Positions 24,441 through 33,752 of a DNA stretch of 64,000 bases are shown piece after piece (position 1 is the first letter of the stretch; every line of letters starts with the position of its first letter). The stretch covers positions 5,580,001 to 5,644,000 of the forward strand of contig NZ_CP025546.1 in NCBI RefSeq assembly GCF_003614435.1, written 5' to 3'. Both the position numbers and the translations under genes were made by a program. Under the pieces are notes generated by a model. It had not been told where the DNA came from. It was given only the letters and a program-made list of their open reading frames with translations, and did no database searches. This DNA is from Mycobacterium paragordonae (GTDB taxonomy: Bacteria > Actinomycetota > Actinomycetes > Mycobacteriales > Mycobacteriaceae).

Positions 24441-26423
24441 ATGGGGATCACGAGAGTACTGGTTGCCAACCGCGGCGAAATCGCCCGGCGGGTGTTCGCC
24501 ACCTGCCGGCGGCTGGGTCTGGGCACCGTCGCCGTCTATACGGAGCCCGACGCGGCCTCCCCGCACGTCGCCGTGGCCGACGCCCGGGTGCGGCTGCCGA
24601 AGACCAACGACTACCTCAACGCCGAGGCCATCATCGCGGCGGCGCGCGCCGCAGGCGCCGACGCCGTACACCCGGGCTACGGATTCCTCTCCGAGAACGC
24701 CGAATTCGCGGCCGCGGTGCAAGACGCCGGACTGACGTGGGTCGGGCCCCCGGTCGATTCGGTACGCGCGATGGGTTCCAAGATCGAGTCCAAGAAACTG
24801 ATGTCGGCGGCCGGCGTGCCGGTGCTCGAGGAACTCGACCCGGACACCGTGACTCAGGGCCAGCTGCCGGTGCTGGTCAAGGCCTCCGCCGGTGGCGGCG
24901 GGCGTGGGATGCGGGTGGTGCGGGAATTGTCCGCGCTGGCGGCCGAAGTCCAAGCGGCACAACGCGAAGCGCAGTCCGCATTCGGCGACCCGACCGTGTT
25001 CTGCGAGCGGTATCTGCCCACTGGGCACCACATCGAGGTGCAGGTGATGGCCGACACGCACGGCACCGTGTGGGCCGTGGGCGAACGCGAATGCTCCATC
25101 CAGCGTCGCCACCAGAAGGTGATCGAAGAGGCGCCGTCACCGTTGGTCGAACGCACCCCGGGGATGCGCGAGAAGCTGTTCGAGGCCGCCAGGTTGGCCG
25201 CCGGCGCGATCGGCTACACCGGCGCCGGCACCGTTGAGTTCCTCGCCGATGATGACGGCGAGTTCTTCTTCCTGGAGATGAACACCCGGCTGCAGGTCGA
25301 GCACCCGGTCACCGAGGAAACCACCGGCCTGGACCTGGTCGAGCTGCAACTGGACGTCGCCGACGGTGGCCGCCTGGGCCCCGAACCTCCGGCAGCGCAG
25401 GGGCATTCGATCGAGGCGCGACTGTACGCCGAGGACCCCGCCCAAGGCTGGCAGCCACAGGCCGGCACCGTGCACCGCATCCACGTGCCCTCGGTGCGTG
25501 CCGAATTCAGCACGCTCGGGCACCGGACCGGAATCCGGTTGGATTCCGGGATCGTCGACGGCTCGGTGGTGTCGATCTTCTACGACCCGATGCTCGCCAA
25601 GGTCATCTCGTATGCCCCGACCCGCAGGCAGTCGGCGCTGGTGCTCGCCGACGCGCTGGCCCGCGCCCACGTGCACGGCCTGCGCACCAACCGCGAGCTC
25701 CTGGTGCACGTGCTTCGGCACCCGGCTTTCCTCGACGGGGCAACCGACACCGGGTTCTTCGACACCCACGGCCTGGCCGAGCTCTCGGCGCCGCTGGCCG
25801 ACACCGCAACGGTGCGGACGTCGGCGATCGCCGCCGCCCTGGCCGACGCCGCGCACAACCGTGCCGCCGCCGGAGCACTGGGCTCGCTCCCCTCCGGCTG
25901 GCGCAACCTCTCCTCTGGGTATCAGGTCAAGACCTACCGGGACGACACCGACACCGAGCAACACGTCGAATACCGCTTCACCAGAACATCTTTGGCGTTG
26001 CCGCAGGACCCTTCGGTGCAGCTGGTGGCCGCGTCCCCGGAGGAAGTCACACTGGCCGAGAACGGGGTGGCCATCAGCTACGCCGTCGCTCGGTTCGGTG
26101 ACGACGTCTACGTCGACTCCGCGCGCGGACCCGTGCACCTGGTGGCGGTGCCCCGATTCCCCGAACCGGGCTCGGCCGTCGAACAGGGCTCCCTGGTTGC
26201 GCCGATGCCCGGCAACGTGATTCGGATCGGCGCCGAGGCCGGCGCCACCGTCACCGCCGGCCAGCCGCTGATCTGGCTGGAAGCCATGAAGATGGAGCAC
26301 ACCATCACCGCGCCGAACGACGGGGTGCTCGCGGAAATCAATGTGCAAACGGGCCAGCAAGTCGAGGTGGGCGCTGTGCTGGCACGCGTGGAAGCGCCTG
26401 ACTCAGAAGGAGATCCGTCATGA
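24441..26423 (+). CDS. accA2: Acyl-CoA carboxylase biotin-carboxylase/BCCP subunit AccA2
   Basis: 660 aa from ATG at 24441 (MGITRVLVANRGEIARR). A GTG at 24432 would overlap the accD2 stop as GTGA and is a real alternative. Domains: biotin carboxylase (1-450, with VANRGEIA, the ATP-grasp loop KASAGGGGRGMRVV, and EMNTRLQVEHPVTE), a linker domain, and C-terminal biotinyl carrier with the lysine in EAMKMEH (about residue 629). It carboxylates biotin with bicarbonate and ATP for transfer by AccD2. Its stop overlaps the next ATG. Confidence 0.94.
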   Translation: MGITRVLVANRGEIARRVFATCRRLGLGTVAVYTEPDAASPHVAVADARVRLPKTNDYLNAEAIIAAARAAGADAVHPGYGFLSENAEFAAAVQDAGLTWVGPPVDSVRAMGSKIESKKLMSAAGVPVLEELDPDTVTQGQLPVLVKASAGGGGRGMRVVRELSALAAEVQAAQREAQSAFGDPTVFCERYLPTGHHIEVQVMADTHGTVWAVGERECSIQRRHQKVIEEAPSPLVERTPGMREKLFEAARLAAGAIGYTGAGTVEFLADDDGEFFFLEMNTRLQVEHPVTEETTGLDLVELQLDVADGGRLGPEPPAAQGHSIEARLYAEDPAQGWQPQAGTVHRIHVPSVRAEFSTLGHRTGIRLDSGIVDGSVVSIFYDPMLAKVISYAPTRRQSALVLADALARAHVHGLRTNRELLVHVLRHPAFLDGATDTGFFDTHGLAELSAPLADTATVRTSAIAAALADAAHNRAAAGALGSLPSGWRNLSSGYQVKTYRDDTDTEQHVEYRFTRTSLALPQDPSVQLVAASPEEVTLAENGVAISYAVARFGDDVYVDSARGPVHLVAVPRFPEPGSAVEQGSLVAPMPGNVIRIGAEAGATVTAGQPLIWLEAMKMEHTITAPNDGVLAEINVQTGQQVEVGAVLARVEAPDSEGDPS

Positions 26424-27586
26424 CCGATTCCAGCTTCATCGAAAACGAAGACCGCCAGGCGTTGCGCAAGGCGGTGCGCGAGTGGGTGTCCGGCTACGGC
26501 GCCGAGTACTACCTCAAGAAGGCCCGCGCCCAGGAGCACACCACCGAATTGTGGTCCGAGGCAGGAAAACTCGGCTTTCTCGGGGTGAACCTGCCCGAGG
26601 AGTACGGTGGCGGCGGGGCCGGCATGTACGAGCTGGCGCTGGTCATGGAGGAGATGGCGGCCGCCGGGAGCGCGCTGCTGCTCATGGTGGTGTCGCCGGC
26701 CATCAACGGCACCATCATCAGTAAGTTCGGCACCGAGGAGCAGAAGAAGCGCTGGGTTCCCGCCATCGCCGACGGCACGCTCACCATGGCGTTCGCGATC
26801 ACCGAACCCGACGCCGGTTCCAACTCGCACAAGATCACCACCACCGCCCGCCGGGACGGCAGCGACTGGATTCTCAAGGGCCAGAAGGTCTACATCTCCG
26901 GCGTCGACCAGGCCCAGGCGGTGCTGGTGGTCGGCCGCACCGAGGAGGCGAAGACCGGCAAGCTGCGCCCTGCGCTGTTCGTGGTGCCCACCGACTCCCC
27001 CGGCTTCACCTACACGCCGATCGAGATGGAGTTGGTCAGCCCCGAACGCCAGTTCCAGGTGTTCATCGACGACGTGCGGCTGCCCTCCGACGCGCTCGTC
27101 GGAGCCGAAGACGCCGCGATCGCACAGCTTTTCGCGGGCCTGAACCCCGAACGCATCATGGGTGCGGCCAGCGCCGTCGGAATGGGCCGGTTCGCGCTCG
27201 ACAAGGCCGTCGACTACGTCAAGACCCGCAACGTCTGGGGGGCTCCGATCGGGTCGCACCAGGGCCTGGCGCACCCGCTGGCGCAGTGCCACATCGAGGT
27301 CGAGCTGGCCAAGTTGATGATGCAGAAGGCGGCGACGCTCTACGACGCCGGCGACGACGGCGGCGCGGCCCAGGCCGCCAACATGGCCAAGTATGCGGCC
27401 GGCGAGGCATCCACCCGGGCCGTCGACCAGGCCGTGCAGTCGATGGGCGGCAACGGGCTCACCAAGGAGTACGGCGTGGCCGCGATGCTGACTGCGTCGA
27501 GGCTGGCGCGGATCGCGCCGATCAGCCGCGAGATGGTGCTCAACTTCGTCGCGCAGACGTCGCTGGGCCTGCCCCGCTCGTACTGA
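26420..27586 (+). CDS. fadE12: Acyl-CoA dehydrogenase FadE12
   Basis: 388 aa, coupled to accA2 by ATGA. FAD-binding motifs MAFAITEPDAGSNSHKITTTA and MELVSPERQFQVFIDDVRLP are present. As in FadE13, the C-terminal catalytic-Glu motif is missing (ARIAPISREMVLNF), and the helix-G position reads NPERIMGAA with Glu available as base. A second dehydrogenase in the same operon suggests two oxidation steps on one route, or two chain-length specificities. Confidence 0.9.
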   Translation: MTDSSFIENEDRQALRKAVREWVSGYGAEYYLKKARAQEHTTELWSEAGKLGFLGVNLPEEYGGGGAGMYELALVMEEMAAAGSALLLMVVSPAINGTIISKFGTEEQKKRWVPAIADGTLTMAFAITEPDAGSNSHKITTTARRDGSDWILKGQKVYISGVDQAQAVLVVGRTEEAKTGKLRPALFVVPTDSPGFTYTPIEMELVSPERQFQVFIDDVRLPSDALVGAEDAAIAQLFAGLNPERIMGAASAVGMGRFALDKAVDYVKTRNVWGAPIGSHQGLAHPLAQCHIEVELAKLMMQKAATLYDAGDDGGAAQAANMAKYAAGEASTRAVDQAVQSMGGNGLTKEYGVAAMLTASRLARIAPISREMVLNFVAQTSLGLPRSY

Positions 27587-28371
27587 TGGACACTCTCGTC
27601 GAGTACGCCCGGGAGGGCGTGGTTGCCCGGCTCACGCTGAACTCGCCGCACAACCGCAACGCCTTGTCGACCACGTTGGTCACCCAGCTGCATGAAGGGT
27701 TGCGCGCCGCCGCGGCGGACCCGGCGGTACGGGTGGTGGTGCTCGGCCACAGCGGCGGCACCTTCTGTGCAGGCGCCGACCTGTCCGAGGCCGGCGGTGG
27801 CGACCCGTTCGAGCTGGCCGTGGCGCGGGCCAAGGAGATGACCGCGCTGTTGCGCGCCATCGTCTCCTCGCCGCGGCCGGTGATCGGCGCCATCGACGGC
27901 CATGTGCGGGCCGGCGGATTCGGTCTGGTTGGCGCGTGCGACATGGTGGTGGCCGGGCCGCGCAGCACGTTTGCCCTGACCGAAGCGCGCATCGGCGTGG
28001 CGCCGGCGATCATCTCGCTGACCCTGCTGCCGAAGCTGTCGGCCCGGGCCGCCGCACGGTATTACCTCACCGGGGAAACCTTCGGCGCCAGCGAAGCCGC
28101 CGAGATCGGTTTGATCACCCTGGCCGCCGACGACGTCGACGCCGCGGTGGCCGGCCTGGTGGCCGACGTCGGACGCGGCTCGCCGCAGGGTTTGGCGGCA
28201 TCCAAAGCGCTCACCACCGCCGCCGTACTGGACGGCTTCGATCGCAATGCCGAGCGGCTCACCGAGGAATCGGCGCGGCTGTTCGTGTCAGATGAGGCGC
28301 GCGAAGGCATGCTCGCGTTCCTGCAGAAACGGCCGCCGAGCTGGGTCTCCGACGCAGGTCAGACGTCCTGA
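27586..28371 (+). CDS. echA7: Enoyl-CoA hydratase/isomerase family protein EchA7
   Basis: 261 aa, start shared with the fadE12 stop (TGATG). The crotonase oxyanion segments ([30 protein letters not shown]) are conserved. Of the two catalytic glutamates of rat enoyl-CoA hydratase, the second is kept (TEARIGVAP), but the first, in the usual GGGCE, is Gly or Leu here (GGFGL), so simple hydration by the two-Glu mechanism is doubtful. It is the last gene of the operon and probably acts on the carboxylated enoyl-CoA (3-methylglutaconyl-like). In H37Rv the csoR-ctpV copper genes lie immediately beyond, absent here. Confidence 0.9.
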   Translation: MDTLVEYAREGVVARLTLNSPHNRNALSTTLVTQLHEGLRAAAADPAVRVVVLGHSGGTFCAGADLSEAGGGDPFELAVARAKEMTALLRAIVSSPRPVIGAIDGHVRAGGFGLVGACDMVVAGPRSTFALTEARIGVAPAIISLTLLPKLSARAAARYYLTGETFGASEAAEIGLITLAADDVDAAVAGLVADVGRGSPQGLAASKALTTAAVLDGFDRNAERLTEESARLFVSDEAREGMLAFLQKRPPSWVSDAGQTS

Positions 28372-28455
28372 TCCGGCTGCTCGGACGCTGTGAAGGTTGC
28401 AGTTCAGCCAACACCTTTTGCAGCAAACCGGGAAAGTCGTAAGCTCGCGGGTGAG

Positions 28456-29055
28456 ATGACCAACCCAGCCCAGCGTGATGTGAAGGCCACGCGAGACGAA
28501 CTGTCGCGCGCAGAGGACACCGACCGCATCCAGATTGCGCAGTTGCTGGCCTATGCGGCCGAACAGGGTCGCCTCCAGCTCAACGAATACGAAGACCGGC
28601 TAACCAAGGCCTACGCCGCCACCACCTATCAGGAGTTGGACCAACTGCGGGCCGACCTGCCCGGTACGGCGGTCAGCCCCCGGCGCGGCGGCAACTGCAA
28701 TCCGGCGCCATCGACCCTGCTGCTGGCCATCATGAGCGGGTTCGAGCGCCGCGGCCGCTGGAACATTCCGAAGAAACTGACCACCTTCACGTTCTGGGGC
28801 AGCGGCGTCATCGATCTGCGCTACGCAGACTTCACCTCAACTGAGGTCGAGATTCACGCGTACTCCATCATGAGCGCTCAGACGTTCCTGTTGCCGCCCG
28901 AGGTCAACGTCGAGATCGACGGCCACGGCGTGATGGGCAACTTCGACCACGAGGTGGTCGGCGAGGGCACCCGGGGCGCCCCCACGGTGAAGATCAAGGG
29001 ATTCTCGCTGTGGGGCGGCGTCGGCATCAAGCGCAAGGCGCGCAAGGCCCGTTAG
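28456..29055 (+). CDS. DUF1707 domain protein (Rv0966c-like)
   Basis: 199 aa from ATG at 28456 (MTNPAQRDVKATRDELSRAEDTDR). Residues 17-70 are DUF1707 (RIQIAQLLAYAAEQGRLQLNEYEDRLTKAYAATTYQELDQLRADLP), a small helical domain frequent in actinobacteria. The C-terminal half (about 110-185) is a right-handed beta pattern like the LiaF/DUF2154 cell-wall-active domain (LTTFTFWGSGVIDLRYADFTSTEVEIHAYSIMS). There is no membrane segment. LiaF-like proteins modulate cell-envelope stress kinases, but a link to MprB here is only speculation. A longer frame from 28390 is less likely. Confidence 0.82.
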   Translation: MTNPAQRDVKATRDELSRAEDTDRIQIAQLLAYAAEQGRLQLNEYEDRLTKAYAATTYQELDQLRADLPGTAVSPRRGGNCNPAPSTLLLAIMSGFERRGRWNIPKKLTTFTFWGSGVIDLRYADFTSTEVEIHAYSIMSAQTFLLPPEVNVEIDGHGVMGNFDHEVVGEGTRGAPTVKIKGFSLWGGVGIKRKARKAR

Positions 29056-29147
29056 TAATCCCCACCGGGCCCGGTAGGTGAGTGGCCCGCTGCGCCGGCC
29101 GGTGCGACGCTTCGTCGAACGTTCGCGTCGGCGGAAGGCGGGTTGCG

Positions 29148-29438
29148 GTGGCATCAGAGTTGCGGGCGATTCCGGACGTGCTGTCCTACGTCGGCACTGA
29201 ATTGGCGAACCAGGCCCGGACCCTGCGCGGGGTGCAGCGGGCCTGCGACCGCGACGTCGACGGAGCGCAGCCGGGCTGGGTGGGGACGTCGGGCGCGGCG
29301 TTGGCGGAGTTGTTGAATCGGTGGGCCGCCGCCGGAGCGGGTCACCTGGCCCGTCTGAATGACCACGCTGACGGCATCCGGTTCGCTGCCGCCGGCCTCG
29401 GCGAGATGGAGCAGGGCAACGCCGCCTCGCTGCGATGA
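29148..29438 (+). CDS. WXG100-like small helical protein
   Basis: 96 aa from GTG at 29148, preceded by GGAAGGCGGG. Two helices flank a turn with W-V-G ([14 protein letters not shown], tryptophan about residue 44), the mark of ESX-type secreted or helical-hairpin proteins. The protein is alanine-rich with no cysteine. It is coupled to the DUF1023 hydrolase gene by a 4-bp ATGA overlap. This pair, followed by a lipoprotein, recurs in mycobacteria. No T7SS core gene is nearby. The frame is open upstream to 29082, but that part has no ribosome-binding site. Confidence 0.75.
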   Translation: MASELRAIPDVLSYVGTELANQARTLRGVQRACDRDVDGAQPGWVGTSGAALAELLNRWAAAGAGHLARLNDHADGIRFAAAGLGEMEQGNAASLR

Positions 29439-31078
29439 CGGTCACCCTGGCCGATATCGACCGCTGGGATCCCGTCGCGATCACGACCGTCTTCGACGCC
29501 GCGATCAGGCGCGCACACGGAACCCGAACTGCGGCGGCGGCGATCACCGAGCTGATGCGACTGCTGAGTTTCGGCGGCGACGCTGCCGAGGCGGCACACG
29601 CGGCGACCGGACATACCGCGCTGACCCTGGACGACCACGCCGACGCATGCGCTGCCGTCGCACGGGCCGCCGAACAGTCGGCTGAGGAAGTCGCCGCGAT
29701 CAAGCGGCGGCTGGAGGCGATGCGGGACGGTGCGCGGGAAAGCCACCTGCAGATCGACGAAACCCTGGGCACCGCACTGCCCCCGCCGGGCCTGGCTGAC
29801 TACTCCGCGGCAGAACAGCAGGCCATCGTCGGCGCCGCGGTCCGGTTGACCGAAAGCCTGCAACGGCTGCTGGCCGATGCCGAACGGGCCGACGAAGACC
29901 TGGCCGCGGCGATCCGAAGCGCTGACGGGGATCTCGATCATGAACTGCTCGACGTGCAACTCGGCCACCAGCCGCCGCAGATGCCGCTGTTGCCGCCGCC
30001 GGGCACCGATCCCGGCGCCGTCGCACGGTGGTGGCACGGGTTGACCCCGGGCCAGCAGGACCGGGTCAGACAGTGGTTCCCGGGTGCGTTGCGCAACCTC
30101 GACGGCATCCCCGCCGGTGTCCGCAGCGAACTCAATATGCCTGTGCTGCAACGGGAACTCACCCGCTTGCAGCAGGGATGGGTCGACTCGTACGGGTGGC
30201 ACACCGACCCCGGCCAGCTGGCCGACCTTGCCGCGCTGCGCGACACCCTGGCCGCCAATCCCGACGCCACGCTGCTAGAGCTGGACACCGCGTCCACGCC
30301 GGGCAAGGTGCTGGCGGCCGTCGCCGTCGGCGACGTCGACAACGCGGAGCGGATCGCCGTCACCGTCGGCGGCCTGACCACCCGGGTGAGCGACAGCACG
30401 GCGAACATGGTGCAGCAGGCCACCTTTCAGCGGGACGAGGCACGGCTGCTGCGCCGCAACGCCGGCGTCGCCAATGCCGACGCGGTGGCCTCGATCGCCT
30501 GGCTCGGTTACGACGCGCCGGACAGCCTGCGGGATGTGGCGCACGACTGGCTCGCGCGCGACGGCGCCCGGGCGTTGAACAGCTTCTACCGTGGGCTGGC
30601 GTCGGCCGGCAACCTTCCGGACCCCGGGATCGTCGCCTTCGGCCACTCCTACGGGTCGTTGACCACGAGCCTCGCGTTGCAGCAGGGCGCCCCGGTCAGC
30701 GACGTGGTGCTCTACGGTTCGCCCGGCGCCGAGCTTACCGACGCCGCTCAGCTCGGCGTCCTGCCCGGCCACGCCTACTACATGATCGGTGCCGATGATG
30801 TTGTCTCCGAATTACTTCCGGGATTCGCCGCGTTCGGCGCCCCGCCGCAGGACGTGCCCGGCATGGCGGAATTGTCCACCGATGAGGGGTACGCGGGCAG
30901 CGGTGGGTACGGCGACGGGCAACTGCACGAACGGGCGTACGGACATTCGGAGTATGCCCGCATGGGAAGCAACGGGAACCTGCGGATGAGTGCCTACAAC
31001 CTCGCGGTGGTGCTGGCGGGACTGCCTGCCGACCTCATCACCCCTTGGCCACCCGATCCCGACCCGTGCGAGCCGTGA
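29435..31078 (+). CDS. DUF1023 alpha/beta-hydrolase with N-terminal helical domain
   Basis: 547 aa. Residues 1-170 are helical and Ala-rich, resembling a WXG/ESX-substrate region; residues about 215-540 are the DUF1023 alpha/beta hydrolase with nucleophile S405 in GHSYGS ([14 protein letters not shown]). The later acid and His ([26 protein letters not shown]) fit a triad. It probably hydrolyses an ester or lipid outside or at the membrane. The H37Rv counterpart, Rv0963c, is a shorter protein of about 266 residues, so this gene seems to be the intact ancestral form. It is coupled to the genes on both sides. Confidence 0.85.
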   Translation: MTVTLADIDRWDPVAITTVFDAAIRRAHGTRTAAAAITELMRLLSFGGDAAEAAHAATGHTALTLDDHADACAAVARAAEQSAEEVAAIKRRLEAMRDGARESHLQIDETLGTALPPPGLADYSAAEQQAIVGAAVRLTESLQRLLADAERADEDLAAAIRSADGDLDHELLDVQLGHQPPQMPLLPPPGTDPGAVARWWHGLTPGQQDRVRQWFPGALRNLDGIPAGVRSELNMPVLQRELTRLQQGWVDSYGWHTDPGQLADLAALRDTLAANPDATLLELDTASTPGKVLAAVAVGDVDNAERIAVTVGGLTTRVSDSTANMVQQATFQRDEARLLRRNAGVANADAVASIAWLGYDAPDSLRDVAHDWLARDGARALNSFYRGLASAGNLPDPGIVAFGHSYGSLTTSLALQQGAPVSDVVLYGSPGAELTDAAQLGVLPGHAYYMIGADDVVSELLPGFAAFGAPPQDVPGMAELSTDEGYAGSGGYGDGQLHERAYGHSEYARMGSNGNLRMSAYNLAVVLAGLPADLITPWPPDPDPCEP

Positions 31079-31734
31079 CCCGGTTCGCCGCGGCGCTGCT
31101 CGCTGTCACCCTGGTGGTGACCGGCTGCGTCAAGCGAACCACCATCAATCCGGACGCGAATCCCGGCCGCTCCGAACTGGATCGGCTACAGGTGATGGTC
31201 AACGCGCGGCCCGATCTCGAGGCCGTCGAACGGCAACTCGGTGATGTCGACGCCGCGATCCGCGCCACCATCGCGAAACACTCACCGCGGAGCCACTTTT
31301 CGACCATGACGGCCGGTCATCTCCGAAACGGTTGCCGAGACCCGTTCACCCGCAACATCGGCCGTCAGGTCAACAGTGACATGTTCTTTGTCGAACCGCC
31401 GCCGTCGGCCGCGCAGTGGCTGCAGATCGTCACCGAGCTTGCTCTGGTGTTCACGACCGCGGGCTTCACGCCCGACAACTCCTCCCCGGGCAGTCCGCCA
31501 CTACCAATGGGTGCGGCCAATGACTCCCAGAGCCGCGGGGACGGCGCGACGATCAAATTGGTCAATGGCGTAGCGGGCAGCCCCCTGGACTACTCCTTCG
31601 ACACCGGCTGCCATCTGCCGGCGTCGTGGCGGACAGCGCCGCCACCGCCCGATTTGCAGCCGTCGAACGACCCGAATGTGCACTACCCGTATCTGTATGG
31701 ATCACCGGGCGGCCGCAGCGCCGACGCGAACTAG
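31075..31734 (+). CDS. lprP: Lipoprotein (LprP-like, Rv0962c position)
   Basis: 219 aa from GTG at 31075, which overlaps the hydrolase stop as GTGA; a TTG at 31045 is an alternative start. The signal peptide [18 protein letters not shown] ends in a lipobox V-T-G-C, so the Cys is lipid-modified and the protein sits on the outer face of the membrane. The mature part has two cysteines (NGCRDPF and DTGCHLP) likely to form a disulphide. The domain resembles LppP/LprE-type mycobacterial lipoproteins. Its TAG stop overlaps the stop of the convergent VWA gene by 4 bp in the palindrome CTAG. Confidence 0.85.
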   Translation: MTRFAAALLAVTLVVTGCVKRTTINPDANPGRSELDRLQVMVNARPDLEAVERQLGDVDAAIRATIAKHSPRSHFSTMTAGHLRNGCRDPFTRNIGRQVNSDMFFVEPPPSAAQWLQIVTELALVFTTAGFTPDNSSPGSPPLPMGAANDSQSRGDGATIKLVNGVAGSPLDYSFDTGCHLPASWRTAPPPPDLQPSNDPNVHYPYLYGSPGGRSADAN

Positions 31735-33752
31735 CGTCGCCGAGCCTTCAGGTAGTCGCCCACCACGGCGGCACCCAGCCCGTCGAGATCGGGCACCACC
31801 ACCCGCCCGCCGACCCGGCGGGCGATCTTGTCGAGGAACCGCGCCAGGCCGGGATCACTGCCCAGCCGGAAGATGGTGATCTGCGCGCCGAGCCGGGCCA
31901 TGTCGTCAAAACCCTTGACGGTGAAGGAAATCGTGCGCGGGTTCGGCGGATAATCGAAGAATACCGACGTGCCGTCGCCGTAGTCCTCCAGGTGTGCGGT
32001 GGGCTCCCCGTCGGTCACCACCAGCACGACGGGCTGCGCGTTGGGATACCGGCGCAGATGCCGGCCCGCCAGCGCGAGCGCGTGATGCAGGTTGGTGCCC
32101 TGCTCATACACGCCCTCCAGGCCGGTCAGCTCGGCGGCCGTCACGGTACGGGCGTAACGGCCAAAGGCGATGATCTGCAACGCATCTGACCGGAACCGGG
32201 TGCTCACCAGGTGGTTGAGCGCCAGCGCCGTCCGTTTCATCGGCAGCCACCGGTTCTCCATCACCATCGAGAACGAGGTGTCCACCAGCAGCGCCACCGC
32301 GGCCTGGGTGCGCATCTCGGTCTCGGAGACCTCGACGTCGTCGACGGCGATCCGCAGGGGTCCGTCCAGCGTGTGCGTCCCCGACTGCCGCAGCACGGCA
32401 TTGGTGAGGGTGCGGGAGATGTTCCACGGCTCGGTGTCACCGAACTGCCAGGGCCTGGTGGCGCCGGTCAGCTCACCGGCAGCTCCGGCCCGCCGGTGGT
32501 CACGTTCGCCGTGCCGTCCGGAGAGTTGTTGTGCCACATCACGCAACGCCGTCTCCCCGAGCCGGCGCATGGCTTTGGGCGACAACCGCCACTGGCCGTC
32601 GGAACCGCGGTCCAGGAAGCCCTGATTCAGCAGCGCCCGTTCGAGTTCGGCGAGCGTTCGGGCGTCCACCGCGGCGTCGTCGCCGAGTTGGCGGGCCAGC
32701 GCGTCGAGGTCGACGTCGTCCATGGTGGCGCCCGGATAGGCCTGCGACAGCTGCTCGGCCAACTGCTCCAACTCGCCGATGTCCGCCAGCGCCTGGGCGC
32801 CCTCGCCCATGCCGAGCGGATTGTCGCCGGAGAACTGCTGATCCCCCGTCCAGTCCTCGCCCGGCCGCGCCGCCTGCAGGTGCGCGTCCAGGCGGTTCAG
32901 CGCGTTCATCAGTGATGGCGAGCCAAAGGCCTGCTGCGCCAAGGCATCCAGTTCGTCGCGCTGCTCCTGGCTGAGGCTGTTGCGGAACCGCTGGGCGGCC
33001 GCGGCCCGCTTAGCCAGCGAATCCAGCAGCTCCTCGACGTTCTGCGGGTTCTCCGGGAAGAACTCGCCGTGCTTGTTCATGAAGTCCTGAAAGTCCTGCT
33101 GGGTGTCTTCACCGCGAGAGTGCTTGTCCAGCAGGTCATTCAGATCGTCCAGCATCTCGTTGACCCGCTGGCGGTCCTCGTCGGTGGCGCCCTCCAGGGC
33201 CTGCTTCATCCCGGCGAAGCGCTGGTCGAGCATCTCCCGGCCGAGCAGATCCTTGATCTGGTCGTACTTCTGCCGGGCCTCAGGACTGCGCCACTGGTAT
33301 TCGGACAGCTCCTGCACCGCCTTGGCCGGGGACGGTGGCAACGACTCCAGCTGCAATTCGGAGAACCGCGCGTCGTCGTCCAGCGCCCGGGCCAGTTCCT
33401 TGCGTTCGGCCAGCACCGCCTCGTCCAGCAGCTTCTTGATCTCTTGCAGGGTGCCGTCTAAGTTGTTGCGGCGCAACAGATCTCGCCGTTTGCGGTTGGC
33501 CTCGGCGGCCAGCCGGTCGGCGCCGCGCATGTTCTCGGAGCCGCGGCGCAGCAACTCGGACAGGGCCCGGCGCGGCGAGGTGCCCGCCATGACGTCCTGC
33601 CCGATCTGTTCGAGCGCCTCACGCAGATCCACCGGCGGGGCCAGCGGGTCGGGCCCGCCGGTATACGCCGAGTAGCGCTGCGAGTGACCTAGTGACGATC
33701 GCGAACCCGGCGAAGCCGGGCGCTGCGGGTCGTCACCATCAGGACTACCCAT
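31731..33752 (-). CDS. VWA-domain protein, CoxE/Mg-chelatase-D-like (Rv0959-like)
   Basis: 673 aa from ATG at 33752, matching the length of Rv0959. A long charged helical region (about 80-450) precedes a C-terminal von Willebrand A domain with an intact MIDAS motif D-T-S-F-S (AVALLVDTSFSMVMENRW, about residue 480) and later Thr and Asp (EGVYEQGTNLHHAL; VVLVVTDGEPTAH). VWA proteins paired with MoxR-type ATPases act as chaperone or cofactor-insertion modules; the client is unknown. It overlaps the ATPase stop by 8 bp. Confidence 0.88.
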   Translation of the reverse strand: MGSPDGDDPQRPASPGSRSSLGHSQRYSAYTGGPDPLAPPVDLREALEQIGQDVMAGTSPRRALSELLRRGSENMRGADRLAAEANRKRRDLLRRNNLDGTLQEIKKLLDEAVLAERKELARALDDDARFSELQLESLPPSPAKAVQELSEYQWRSPEARQKYDQIKDLLGREMLDQRFAGMKQALEGATDEDRQRVNEMLDDLNDLLDKHSRGEDTQQDFQDFMNKHGEFFPENPQNVEELLDSLAKRAAAAQRFRNSLSQEQRDELDALAQQAFGSPSLMNALNRLDAHLQAARPGEDWTGDQQFSGDNPLGMGEGAQALADIGELEQLAEQLSQAYPGATMDDVDLDALARQLGDDAAVDARTLAELERALLNQGFLDRGSDGQWRLSPKAMRRLGETALRDVAQQLSGRHGERDHRRAGAAGELTGATRPWQFGDTEPWNISRTLTNAVLRQSGTHTLDGPLRIAVDDVEVSETEMRTQAAVALLVDTSFSMVMENRWLPMKRTALALNHLVSTRFRSDALQIIAFGRYARTVTAAELTGLEGVYEQGTNLHHALALAGRHLRRYPNAQPVVLVVTDGEPTAHLEDYGDGTSVFFDYPPNPRTISFTVKGFDDMARLGAQITIFRLGSDPGLARFLDKIARRVGGRVVVPDLDGLGAAVVGDYLKARRR

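Noticed and set aside
28390..28455. N-terminal extension of the DUF1707 protein
   Set aside because: No ribosome-binding site, and the conserved protein begins MTNPAQRDV as I recall for Rv0966c.
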